From assembly GCF_002860405.1 (NCBI RefSeq), contig NZ_NMWV01000035.1, positions 1 to 41,583 on the forward strand: a stretch of 41,583 nucleotides of DNA, given 5' to 3'. Shown here piece by piece: positions 1 through 7,877 of the stretch (its first letter is position 1; each line of letters starts with the position of its first letter). The DNA comes from Bifidobacterium imperatoris (GTDB lineage: Bacteria; Actinomycetota; Actinomycetes; Actinomycetales; Bifidobacteriaceae). A program made the translations under genes and the position numbers. A model generated the notes under the pieces. That model was not told the DNA's origin. It searched no databases and saw nothing but the letters and a program-made list of their open reading frames with translations.

Positions 1-412
1 CCAGATTCCAGGCACCGATGTTAGGAATCGGCCAAGCGCCGGAGGGGGAGAGGTAGTACACCACGCACCAGATCAGACCAATGATCATGAATGCGCAGAA
101 TACCGGCACAAACCAACGCGGGTTGGACTTGGTGCCCTTAATGGTCTCCTCAACGCGCTTGGTGTTCTCGGCCTGGCGGCTCATCATGCGCTGCATCTGC
201 GGGGTCAGCGTGGCCTTATCGGCGGTAGCGTTCAACACAGCCTGTACCTGGTCCATATCCACGCCGTAGGTGTCGTCTTCTTCGACGGTGCCCTCAGCAG
301 TGTTCTCAGCGGGCTCGGCAGTATCAGCGGCCTTGGCGTCCTTGGACGAGACCTCGCCCTGCCAGTCCTTCTGGTCCTTCGAGTCGTTTTCGTGCAGCTC
401 TTCGTCAGCCAT
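1..412 (-). CDS. crgA: Cell division protein CrgA (partial, runs off left edge)
   Basis: Reading the minus strand from the ATG at 412 gives an open frame of 137 codons to the window edge. About 99 acidic, hydrophilic residues (starting MADEELHEN) precede a membrane segment at about residues 100-121 (WFVPVFCAFMIIGLIWCVVY). The sequence then continues LSPSGAWPIPNIGAWN, which is typical of the periplasmic link in CrgA. Known CrgA proteins are small two-helix inner-membrane proteins that bind FtsZ, FtsI and FtsQ and help recruit the septal machinery; the second helix lies outside the window. The N-terminal extension is longer than in the Mycobacterium protein. Position next to a DUF881 gene and the pknB cluster matches the Mycobacterium tuberculosis order and strongly supports the call. 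Confidence 0.93.
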   Translation of the reverse strand, partial: MADEELHENDSKDQKDWQGEVSSKDAKAADTAEPAENTAEGTVEEDDTYGVDMDQVQAVLNATADKATLTPQMQRMMSRQAENTKRVEETIKGTKSNPRWFVPVFCAFMIIGLIWCVVYYLSPSGAWPIPNIGAWNL

Positions 413-501
413 CAGCGTATTCTCCATTCAATAGGCTAAAAGTCATAATAGTGGCTACACTCGAAACTGGTGAACACACCGTGTAAAAAGACGGGATTTT
501 T

Positions 502-1299
502 ATGGTCAGGCACCAAGGAAAACATAGCGCGCATCGCTCTCTGCTCAGTGGAGTCGCCGCGTTTGTGCTTATTGCCCTGACCGGCTTCCTGCTCAGCACC
601 AATGTGCGCGTAAACCGCACCACCACAGTCAACAACGACACTGCCGATCTTGTGGAACACAGCGTGGCTGAGGTCTCTCAGCTGCAAAGCGATGTCAATG
701 ATCTGCAGAAGCAAGTCAATAATCTGACCGAAGCATTAGGATCCAAAGATCCCTCAGATGATTCAGCGAGCGGCAGCGATGAGAGTAATGCTGCCGATGG
801 TGGTGATTCCAGCCTGATGCTGCCGGCTCTTTCCGGCGAAGGCATTACCGTGACGTTGGATGATTCGCCGCTGTGGGAGAACGCGGTGAACGACAACGGC
901 ACAACCGCCAATATCAATGATTACGTGATTCACCAGCAGGATGTGGAATCCGTGGTGAACGCATTATGGGCGGGCGGCGCGGAAGCCATGAAAATCATGG
1001 ATCAGCGCGTACTGTTTAATTCCGCTGTGATCTGCTCGGGCAATGTGCTGTCCATTCACGGTAAGAAATACGCGCCACCATTCACGATTTCCGCCATCGG
1101 CGATCAGGCTTCAATGCGCAAAGCTTTGAACGATTCCAAGGCCATCACCATTCTTAAGCAATACGTCAGTGCATTCGGCATTGGATACAAGGTAGAGAAC
1201 AAGGATAATCTTCAGTTCGAGGCCACCACGGCGTTGCTGCAGCAATTCAAATATGCCACGGTCGATACGTCGCAGACCAAGGACGAGGAGCAGAATTAG
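502..1299 (+). CDS. DUF881 family membrane-anchored protein
   Basis: This 265-residue protein has an N-terminal membrane anchor (about residues 12-32). A predicted coiled coil with regular Leu/Val heptads follows (LVEHSVAEVSQLQSDVNDLQ onward, about 50-80), then an acidic Ser/Asp linker and a C-terminal globular domain. The domain has the DUF881 hallmarks: a GITVTLDDSP strand, then NDYVIHQQDVESVVNALWAG and GGAEAMKIMDQRV. The family's biochemical role is unknown; it sits beside crgA and division genes throughout Actinobacteria, which suggests an envelope or divisome accessory role (inference). It is divergent from crgA, with 89 bp between the two starts that should hold both promoters. It runs 2 bp from the sortase gene, so they are probably cotranscribed. 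The ribosome binding site at 502 is weak, so the start is less certain than the family. Confidence 0.88.
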   Translation: MVRHQGKHSAHRSLLSGVAAFVLIALTGFLLSTNVRVNRTTTVNNDTADLVEHSVAEVSQLQSDVNDLQKQVNNLTEALGSKDPSDDSASGSDESNAADGGDSSLMLPALSGEGITVTLDDSPLWENAVNDNGTTANINDYVIHQQDVESVVNALWAGGAEAMKIMDQRVLFNSAVICSGNVLSIHGKKYAPPFTISAIGDQASMRKALNDSKAITILKQYVSAFGIGYKVENKDNLQFEATTALLQQFKYATVDTSQTKDEEQN

Positions 1300-1301
1300 T
1301 C

Positions 1302-2540
1302 ATGAGACACAGCAACAGCGATAACACGAAAACTCAGCCTGCGACCAGTCTGGATGATTTTGCGGTTTCCGAAGAATACAGCTCCGCCGAGCCGCGCCGC
1401 CGCCGAAGCCGTCACGCCCGCTCATCGTCTGCAGCATATGCGTCCAATGCAGGCACAGTTGCCGCACGCCGTGGCCCATTGTGGCAGGCGCTCGGCATTC
1501 TTGCCGAAATACTGCTTACCGCCGCGGCGATTTGCGCACTGTACATCGTCTGGCAAATGTGGTGGACCGGCGTGGAAGCCGAACAGACTCAGAACGAGAC
1601 CACAAAGTCGGTGAACTGGTCCGATCCTGCAGCCAATGGCGGTGACGTGAAAATCGCCAAAGCTCAGGAAGGTGAGCCGCCAGTACAGCCTGAGAATCCA
1701 AAATATGGTGATCTGATTGCCCAAGTCTATATTCCACGTTTCGGCAAGCAATGGCATCGCAACCTGGTGGAAGGCACCACGCTGGAGCAAATTAACCGCC
1801 ACGGCTTAGGCCATTATCAAAGCTCGCAAATGCCCGGCCAAATCGGCAACTTTGCACTCGCCGGACACCGTAATGGCTATGGCCAGCCGCTCGGCGATGT
1901 GGATAAGCTGCAGGAAGGCGACCCCATCATCGTGCGTACGCAGGATTACTGGTACGTCTACCATTACACGCGCTATGAGATAGTGCTGCCTACCGATATC
2001 TGGGTGATTGCGCCGAATCCTGAGAATTCCGGCGTGGACCCCACCAAGCGCATGATCACCATGACCACCTGTGAGCCGAAGTATTCCACGCCGACTCACC
2101 GTTGGATCAGCTATGGTGAGCTTTCCTACTGGGCCAAAGTCTCTGACGGTGTACCTAAGGAATTGTCCACTACCGATTCTTCCGGCGCGGTGAAATTCGC
2201 CATCTCCGAAACCCCGTCAGTGGCTTCGCGCATCGGCTCACTGGATAAAGTCGTGTATATGACGCTGGTGGCATGGGCGATTCTGTTCATCGCCGCCGCT
2301 GTGGCTTGGCGTTGGCCGGTAATGCGCGCCATTCGCCTGGGCGAACGCCGCCGCCCGGATGCCAGCATCTACGGCACACTGCTCAGACTCCAGCCCGGCG
2401 TGCTGCCGATTCGTTGGCTGCTCCTCATCCTGCTGCTGTTCGCCGCCGCCACGGCACTCTTCCAATGGACGTTCCCGTGGGCCGCTTCGAACATTCCGTT
2501 CCTGCGGGAGATGTCAAACTTCGTGGCCGTACCGGAGTAA
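1302..2540 (+). CDS. srtE: Class E sortase with extra C-terminal membrane helices
   Basis: The 412-residue protein has a basic Arg-rich N-terminal cytoplasmic tail, a membrane helix at about 65-90 and an extracytoplasmic sortase domain at about 130-285. Catalytic residues are visible: His189 in LAGHRNGYG, Cys257 in TMTTCEPKYS and Arg267 in HRWISYGEL. Sortases cleave a C-terminal sorting signal and transfer the protein to peptidoglycan; class E enzymes of Actinobacteria commonly recognise LAXTG-like signals (family knowledge). Two further hydrophobic segments near residues 317-338 and 371-394 are unusual for a sortase and suggest a three-helix topology. No sortase substrate or pilin lies beside it, so it is probably a housekeeping sortase. 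It follows the DUF881 gene by 2 bp and precedes the glutamine amidotransferase gene. Confidence 0.9.
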   Translation: MRHSNSDNTKTQPATSLDDFAVSEEYSSAEPRRRRSRHARSSSAAYASNAGTVAARRGPLWQALGILAEILLTAAAICALYIVWQMWWTGVEAEQTQNETTKSVNWSDPAANGGDVKIAKAQEGEPPVQPENPKYGDLIAQVYIPRFGKQWHRNLVEGTTLEQINRHGLGHYQSSQMPGQIGNFALAGHRNGYGQPLGDVDKLQEGDPIIVRTQDYWYVYHYTRYEIVLPTDIWVIAPNPENSGVDPTKRMITMTTCEPKYSTPTHRWISYGELSYWAKVSDGVPKELSTTDSSGAVKFAISETPSVASRIGSLDKVVYMTLVAWAILFIAAAVAWRWPVMRAIRLGERRRPDASIYGTLLRLQPGVLPIRWLLLILLLFAAATALFQWTFPWAASNIPFLREMSNFVAVPE

Positions 2541-2593
2541 ATCCGGCCGAGCTGAAGTAGTATGGCATGCAAGTCGACTTCAAGGAGAGCAGC

Positions 2594-3238
2594 ATGACCG
2601 ATTCCGCGCACATTCTGGTGGTGGATAACTACGATTCGTTCGTCTACACGATTGTGGGATATTTGAAGACGCTGGGTGCCACGGTGGACGTGGTACGCAA
2701 CGATGCCATTGACCCGGCTGCGCCCGGCGTGCTTGATGGATACGATGGCGTTCTGATTTCCCCCGGCCCTGGCGCTCCGGCTGATTCCGGTGCCAGTGAA
2801 GACATGATTCGACTGTGCGCAGCCACCGGAATGCCGATGTTCGGCGTATGCCTTGGATTGCAGGCACTCGCTGAAGTGTATGGCTGCACGGTGGACCATG
2901 CGCCCACGATCATGCATGGCAAGACCAGTTTGGTTGAGCACATCGATGATGAAATCTTCGAAGGTGTGGCCAATCCGATGACTGCTACGCGCTACCATTC
3001 GCTAGCCGTAGAGCCTGATTCGGTGCCGGATACGCTGGTCGTAACCGCATGGACGCAGGGCGATCATATTGTGCAGGGCGTGAAGGTGAAGGATAAGCCG
3101 ATGTATGCCGTGCAGTTCCACCCTGAGTCCGTAATGACGCAGGATGGCTACCGTTTGCTGGCCAACTGGCTGAAGATCTGCGGTCAGGAGAATGCCGTAG
3201 CCAAGTCCGCAGGATTGCAGCCAAAGGTAACGAAGTAA
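2594..3238 (+). CDS. trpG: Glutamine amidotransferase subunit of anthranilate / aminodeoxychorismate synthase
   Basis: This class I glutamine amidotransferase of 214 residues releases ammonia from glutamine for a TrpE or PabB partner acting on chorismate. The N-terminal VVDNYDSFVYTI signature, the oxyanion segment SPGPGAPADSG, the nucleophile Cys86 in FGVCLGLQA and the His/Glu pair in VQFHPESVM are all present. I chose the ATG at 2594 because AAGGAGAGCAGC lies directly upstream; an in-frame ATG at 2567 lacks such a site and would add nine residues unlike the family. No trpE or pabB is in the window, so tryptophan and folate roles cannot be separated; one subunit may serve both. M. tuberculosis also has a trpG-type gene at this point next to pknB. 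A strong hairpin follows the stop codon. Confidence 0.9.
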   Translation: MTDSAHILVVDNYDSFVYTIVGYLKTLGATVDVVRNDAIDPAAPGVLDGYDGVLISPGPGAPADSGASEDMIRLCAATGMPMFGVCLGLQALAEVYGCTVDHAPTIMHGKTSLVEHIDDEIFEGVANPMTATRYHSLAVEPDSVPDTLVVTAWTQGDHIVQGVKVKDKPMYAVQFHPESVMTQDGYRLLANWLKICGQENAVAKSAGLQPKVTK

Positions 3239-3260
3239 CCCAATAGTATTGCTTAAAACC

Positions 3261-3301
3261 AATAATGCCTTCGGTCAACAGCATTGACTGAAGGCATTAT
3301 T
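3261..3301. terminator. Hairpin between convergent trpG and pknB
   Basis: An 18-bp inverted repeat (3261-3278 against 3284-3301, one G/A mismatch) encloses a 5-nt loop. It lies 22 bp after the trpG stop, between two convergent operons. AT-rich outer pairs (AATAAT/ATTATT) give partial T-richness on either strand, so it could terminate in both directions. There is no long T tract. Confidence 0.7.
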
Positions 3302-3312
3302 GGTATTGATTT

Positions 3313-3424
3313 AGGCTCTGTTCAACCAAGATTGGGAACTACCCCTCAGTCGGCTTCGTCGCCAGCTCCCCTGACAAGGGGAGCCAGAAATAAGAGGCAT
3401 GTCAATTTTGGTTTAACAGAGTCT
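3313..3424. repeat. MITE-like element with ~22-bp imperfect terminal inverted repeats
   Basis: The ends AGGCTCTGTTCAACCAAG... (3313-3334) and the reverse complement of 3403-3424 match at about 19 of 22 positions. Inside is an 8-bp perfect stem (GCTCCCCT/AGGGGAGC, 3365-3384) preceded by CCCTCAGTCGGCTTCGTCG. The element is about 112 bp, has no coding capacity and sits between convergent genes. The internal CCCCTCAGTCGGCTTCG...CTCCCCTGACAAGGGGAGC type of sequence is familiar from intergenic repeats in gut Gram-positive genomes. A mobile origin is inferred. Confidence 0.55.
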
Positions 3425-3439
3425 TGATTTATTTGCGGC

Positions 3440-5467
3440 TTACTCTCCGGTATTGCTATTGTTACCGCCGTTATTGCCGCCTGTGCTGGTGCCGGCCTTG
3501 GTGGTAATGGTCACTGTAGAGCCCTTATCGACTTGAGAGCCGGCTGCGGGGTCGATGCTTTCCACGACAGTAGTGCTGTCAGTCGGCCCATTGGCGGCAA
3601 CGGTCAATCCCACAGCTTCCAACTGCAGCTTGGCAGTGGCATAGTCGGTACCTGCGCTAATCGAAGGCACCGTGACCTTTTCCTTACCAGTGGATACCCA
3701 GATGGTGATGGTGCTGCCCTGCTCAATGTTGGCACCGGCAACCGGATCGGTACGGGTAATCGAGCCAGCAGCCACCGTGTCTGAGGATTCGGTTTCGACC
3801 ACGAAGTTGAACTGTCCACTGTACTGCGAAATCACTGCATCCTTAGACTGGCCCACCAAATTCGGCATGCTGGTCATACCGGAAGACACGTAGATGGTAA
3901 TCGTGGAACCCTTGGCAGTGGGAGAACCCGCAGCCGGGTCGGTACGAGTCACCTTATCTTTCTCGATGTCCGCACTGTCTTCGGTCTTCACGGTGGAGCT
4001 CACCTTGAAGCCGGCTTCTTCCAACTCGGCGCGTGCCGCTTCCTGGCTCATATCCTTCACATCCGGCACTGGCACGGACTGTGGGCCTGCAGAGAACCAA
4101 ACGCTCACCTTGGAGCCCTTGGCCACCTTGGAACCGGCCTTAGGACTCATCTTGGTGCAGGTGCCGGCCGCCTCGGTGGAATCAGTATCCTGCTTTTCCA
4201 CCATTTCCAAGCCGAGCGCCTTGAGTTTGGCCTCCAAGCCATCCTTCGACGTTGTGGCCGTGCATGCGGGCACTGTTACCGTTTCCACGGCATTCTTCTT
4301 GGCATTGTTCATGGCGAACACCACGCCCACCACAATGGCGATAACGGCAATGACGCCAATAATCGAGCCGATGATGATCTGCTTCTTCTTTTTGGCCTTG
4401 GCCGCCGCCGCACGCTGCTCGGCACGTGTCTTCAACGCATTCTGTGCAGCAGCATTCGGCGGAATCTGCTCGAACTGGCCGGTCACCGGGTTGAACGCCT
4501 GCGTGGTCTGAGACATCGGAACCGTAGGCTGCTCGCGTTCGGCTTCCTTGCGGGCCTTCACATTGGAAAGGTCGGTCAGCGGGTTGAATGCGGCGGCCAC
4601 CGGCACGCCACCGTTCATGTAGGTCAGAATATCGTTCTTGAATTCACCGGCAGTGGCATAACGGTTCTGGCGGTCCTTCGCCATAGCCTTGGCCACAATG
4701 GAATCCCACATCTTCGGCAAACCGGGCACCACAGCACTCGGCGGTGTTGCCACCTCAGACACATGCTGATACGCGATAGCCACCGCGGAATCACCGGTAA
4801 ACGGTGGGCGGCCGGTGAGCATCTCATAGAGCACGCAGCCTGCGGAATATAGGTCGGAGCGCATATCCACGGTCTCGCCGCGGGCCTGTTCGGGGGAGAG
4901 GTATTGCGCGGTACCCACCACGCCCTGAGACTGGGTCATCGTGGCGGCGGAATCATCCAAAGCGCGGGCGATGCCGAAGTCCATGACCTTGACCACGCCC
5001 TGCTCGGAAATCATGATGTTACCGGGCTTGATATCACGGTGGATAATGCCCATGCGGTGCGAATAATCAAGAGCGCTCAGCACGCCGAGCATCACCTGCT
5101 CGCAGTCGCGCTGGCTCAATGCGCCATTCACCTTGATGATGTCACGCAAGGTTTGACCCTTGACGTATTCCATCACAATGTACGGCAGACGCTCGGTATC
5201 GCCGGCATCCGTGGTGATGGTTTCTTCGCCTGAATCGTAGATGTTCACGATGTTCGGGTTGTTCATCTGCGCTACGGAGCGGGCTTCGCGGCGGAAACGG
5301 GCAAGGAAGATCTCGTCATTGGCGAGTTCGGCGCGCATGATCTTCACGGCGACGGTACGGCCCAGACGAGTGTCAAGAGCGATACGGACCTCGGCCATGC
5401 CGCCGCGTCCGATGAGCTGGCCCAGCTGGTAGCGTCCGCCGGCCAGTGCGTTAGGCATGTTGCTCAT
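3440..5467 (-). CDS. pknB: PASTA-domain Ser/Thr protein kinase
   Basis: A 675-residue receptor kinase. The N-terminal kinase domain (about 12-275) has the glycine loop IGRGGMAEV, VAVKIMRAE with the ATP-binding Lys, HRDIKPGNIM and VMDFGIA, and SPEQARGE in the activation region. A basic juxtamembrane stretch (KAKKKKQ) and one membrane helix at about 362-385 follow. The extracellular part holds four PASTA repeats, each ending in a xDPxAGxxxxKGSxV-type strand, and a short Gly/Asn tail. PASTA repeats bind muropeptides or lipid II, and the kinase phosphorylates division and wall-synthesis proteins (family knowledge). It is the last gene of the fhaA-pknB cluster. Its ATG overlaps the pknA stop by 4 bp, with GGGAGG upstream as ribosome binding site. 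Confidence 0.97.
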   Translation of the reverse strand: MSNMPNALAGGRYQLGQLIGRGGMAEVRIALDTRLGRTVAVKIMRAELANDEIFLARFRREARSVAQMNNPNIVNIYDSGEETITTDAGDTERLPYIVMEYVKGQTLRDIIKVNGALSQRDCEQVMLGVLSALDYSHRMGIIHRDIKPGNIMISEQGVVKVMDFGIARALDDSAATMTQSQGVVGTAQYLSPEQARGETVDMRSDLYSAGCVLYEMLTGRPPFTGDSAVAIAYQHVSEVATPPSAVVPGLPKMWDSIVAKAMAKDRQNRYATAGEFKNDILTYMNGGVPVAAAFNPLTDLSNVKARKEAEREQPTVPMSQTTQAFNPVTGQFEQIPPNAAAQNALKTRAEQRAAAAKAKKKKQIIIGSIIGVIAVIAIVVGVVFAMNNAKKNAVETVTVPACTATTSKDGLEAKLKALGLEMVEKQDTDSTEAAGTCTKMSPKAGSKVAKGSKVSVWFSAGPQSVPVPDVKDMSQEAARAELEEAGFKVSSTVKTEDSADIEKDKVTRTDPAAGSPTAKGSTITIYVSSGMTSMPNLVGQSKDAVISQYSGQFNFVVETESSDTVAAGSITRTDPVAGANIEQGSTITIWVSTGKEKVTVPSISAGTDYATAKLQLEAVGLTVAANGPTDSTTVVESIDPAAGSQVDKGSTVTITTKAGTSTGGNNGGNNSNTGE

Positions 5468-6414
5468 TGCTTATTTCCTCCCAATCTTGAGACAGGAGTC
5501 TCCAAAACGATGCGTGGCGTGCTCATCACCCTGCGGGGCAGTCGCGTTCCAGAAGTCACCATAGTTTGATCTGCCATTTCAGTCTGCTGATCAAGCAGTC
5601 GGCGTTCGATGCGTGCCAGCGTGCGGGATACCACCAGCGCGTCCTTCGGACGGTCGAGTGGATCCTTGGCCAGCATGGACATTACAAATTCACGAAGCTG
5701 CACATCCACCGTATCCGGCAGTGGCGGCACTGGATTATTCACATGAGCGGCGGCAATATCCACCGGAGTGGCACCGGTGAACGGGCGGTGCCCGGACAAT
5801 CCTTCATATGCCACTACACCCAGCGAATAGATATCGGATTGCGGTGTGGCCTGCTTGCCTTGCGCCTGCTCAGGGGAAATGTACTGGGCGGTACCCACTA
5901 CCATGCCGTCTTGGGTGATCTGGCCCTGACCGGTGGAATAGCTCACACCAAAGTCAGTGATCTTCACTTCGCCAGTGTCCGAAACCATAATGTTGGCTGG
6001 CTTCACGTCACGGTGAATCACACCGTGCGAATGGGCGATGAACAGGCCGCGGGCGGTTTGGATGAGAATCGGCAGCAATTCCACCGGGTCCATTGCGCCC
6101 TTCTCATGGAACAAATCCGCCAAAGATTTGGATGGCACATATTCCATGATGAGGAAGCCGATGCCGTCATGCTCATAGTATTCGAACAGTGCGGCGATAT
6201 TCGGATGTGCAAGATTGGCGGAATTATGCGCTTCGGCACGCAAGCGGCGCAATTTGGCCTCCGCATTGGTGGCATCCGAGCGCAATGCCTTGATAGCCAC
6301 CGGGCGTCCGAGTTGAATATCGTAGCCCTTCCACACTTCGCCCATGCCACCTTGCGCCAGACGAGAGTCGAGGCGGTAGCGGCGATGGATAAGCTGTCCT
6401 TCGATAAGTTTCAT
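5464..6414 (-). CDS. pknA: Ser/Thr protein kinase, apparently soluble
   Basis: This 316-residue protein kinase has all core motifs: LAQGGMGEVWKG glycine loop, VAIKALRSD with the conserved Lys, HRDVKPANIM catalytic loop, ITDFGVSYS metal-binding loop and YISPEQAQGK. The kinase domain fills residues 12-270. The remaining ~45 residues (RRLLDQQTEMADQTMVTSG onward) are polar with Thr/Ser sites that could be autophosphorylated. Unlike M. tuberculosis PknA, no membrane helix or extracellular part is visible. The protein therefore looks cytoplasmic, perhaps activated by PknB or tethered through partners (inference). It overlaps pbpA upstream and pknB downstream by 4 bp each, so translation is probably coupled. 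Confidence 0.95.
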   Translation of the reverse strand: MKLIEGQLIHRRYRLDSRLAQGGMGEVWKGYDIQLGRPVAIKALRSDATNAEAKLRRLRAEAHNSANLAHPNIAALFEYYEHDGIGFLIMEYVPSKSLADLFHEKGAMDPVELLPILIQTARGLFIAHSHGVIHRDVKPANIMVSDTGEVKITDFGVSYSTGQGQITQDGMVVGTAQYISPEQAQGKQATPQSDIYSLGVVAYEGLSGHRPFTGATPVDIAAAHVNNPVPPLPDTVDVQLREFVMSMLAKDPLDRPKDALVVSRTLARIERRLLDQQTEMADQTMVTSGTRLPRRVMSTPRIVLETPVSRLGGNKQ

Positions 6415-7877
6415 TGCTGCAGTGCCTCCTGAATCATCGCGCGCATAATCGGGCCAGCTGCGAGCGAACCAAGCAAATCGGTGTTGTGCACCATAACCGC
6501 CACGGCAATCTGCGGATCATCCGCAGGAGCGAAACCGATAATCCAGCCATCGATACTGGTATTGCCCACACCAATCTGTGCGGTACCGGTTTTGGCGGCA
6601 ATCTTGATACCGTCAATCGCCAGCGATGGATTGGCCTCAGTCACCACGCTTTCCATCATGGTGGTGAGCTTATCGGCAGAATCCTTGCTGAATACCTTAG
6701 CCATCACCTGTGGAGTGGTCTGATTAATCACCGACAAATCTGAAGCGCGCACGCGATCGACCAGCGTGGGGCGCATAAGTTTGCCGTCGTTGGCGATGGC
6801 CTGAGCCACCATAGCCATTTGCAAAGGCGTGGCCTTGGTATCACCCTGGCCGATGGAAGCCAGTGCAAGCTTATCCGGCGTGGTATCCGTGGGGAATGTG
6901 GATGCCGTAGCGGTCATCGGCGTACCGGTGGCGGTGGTGCCGTCAATGGTGATTGTGCTGCCGAATCCCAGAGACGTGGCCATATCGCTGACCTTATCCT
7001 CGCCAAGGGCCACGCCCAGCTGAGCGAACGCGGTGTTGGACGAGTATGCGATGGCGTTCTGCAAGGTGATCTTGCCATCAGTGCCGTTGGCCTGCCACAC
7101 GGCGTTCGGCAGCTGCGTAGTGGTGCCGGGCAGCGTGTAGGTGGCGCCTGCGGGGATTTCCGTATCGGTCTGATAGTTGCCGGTTTCCAAGGCTGTGGAT
7201 GCCACAATGGTTTTGAACGTGGACCCAGGCGGGTACAGCTGCGATGTGGCGCGGTTAATCAGCGGACTGTTTTCGCCTGCTGCCAGATCGTTGTATGCCT
7301 TGGCGGCGGCATCGGCATCATGTGTGGCCAACTGGTTCGGGTCATAGCTTGGCGTGCTCACCATTGCCAGAATGCGGCCGGTTTTCACTTCAATGGCCAC
7401 AGCTGCGCCATCGCGAGAACTGAGCTGATCGTAGGCCACCTGCTGCAGTTTCGGATCGATGGATGTTTCGATGGATGCACCCTGATTGGTGCCACCGGTG
7501 AGCATAGCCTTGGCACGCTGCCAAATCAGAGAATCAGCTTCGCCATTGAGCAGCATGCTGCGGGAAGCCTCAAGGCCTCGATCAGCGGTTTGATTGATGG
7601 AGAAGAAGCCGGTAACCGGAGCATACAGCGGGCCGTTCGAGTATGTGCGCTGGTATTTAAACGCATCATTCACCGGCTCCGATTGGGCCATTACCGTGCC
7701 ATCCGAAGCCAAGATCGCGCCGCGATAGGCACCGAGCTGATGATAGAGCGAACGCGCATTACGCGAATCACTATTCAGCGAGTTCGCACGAATCGCCATG
7801 ATGATGGACGACGACAAGCCAAGCACTACGAACAGGCAGACAACGGCGGTGAACAACTGACGCAAGTACTTATTCAT
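6411..7877 (-). CDS. pbpA: Class B penicillin-binding protein (transpeptidase)
   Basis: The 488-residue protein has an N-terminal helix (residues 8-30), a pedestal domain with the RGAILASDGTVMAQ box, and a transpeptidase domain. The SxxK motif starts at Ser219 (PPGSTFK), followed by SSN (YSSNTAFAQLG) and KTGTA near the C terminus. It cross-links peptidoglycan in the periplasm and should pair with the SEDS polymerase encoded immediately upstream, as in the actinobacterial RodA-PbpA pair. Its length is typical of the family. It overlaps rodA and pknA by 4 bp. In mycobacteria PbpA is a target of the neighbouring kinase; that is likely here but not shown by sequence. Confidence 0.95.
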   Translation of the reverse strand: MNKYLRQLFTAVVCLFVVLGLSSSIIMAIRANSLNSDSRNARSLYHQLGAYRGAILASDGTVMAQSEPVNDAFKYQRTYSNGPLYAPVTGFFSINQTADRGLEASRSMLLNGEADSLIWQRAKAMLTGGTNQGASIETSIDPKLQQVAYDQLSSRDGAAVAIEVKTGRILAMVSTPSYDPNQLATHDADAAAKAYNDLAAGENSPLINRATSQLYPPGSTFKTIVASTALETGNYQTDTEIPAGATYTLPGTTTQLPNAVWQANGTDGKITLQNAIAYSSNTAFAQLGVALGEDKVSDMATSLGFGSTITIDGTTATGTPMTATASTFPTDTTPDKLALASIGQGDTKATPLQMAMVAQAIANDGKLMRPTLVDRVRASDLSVINQTTPQVMAKVFSKDSADKLTTMMESVVTEANPSLAIDGIKIAAKTGTAQIGVGNTSIDGWIIGFAPADDPQIAVAVMVHNTDLLGSLAAGPIMRAMIQEALQQ

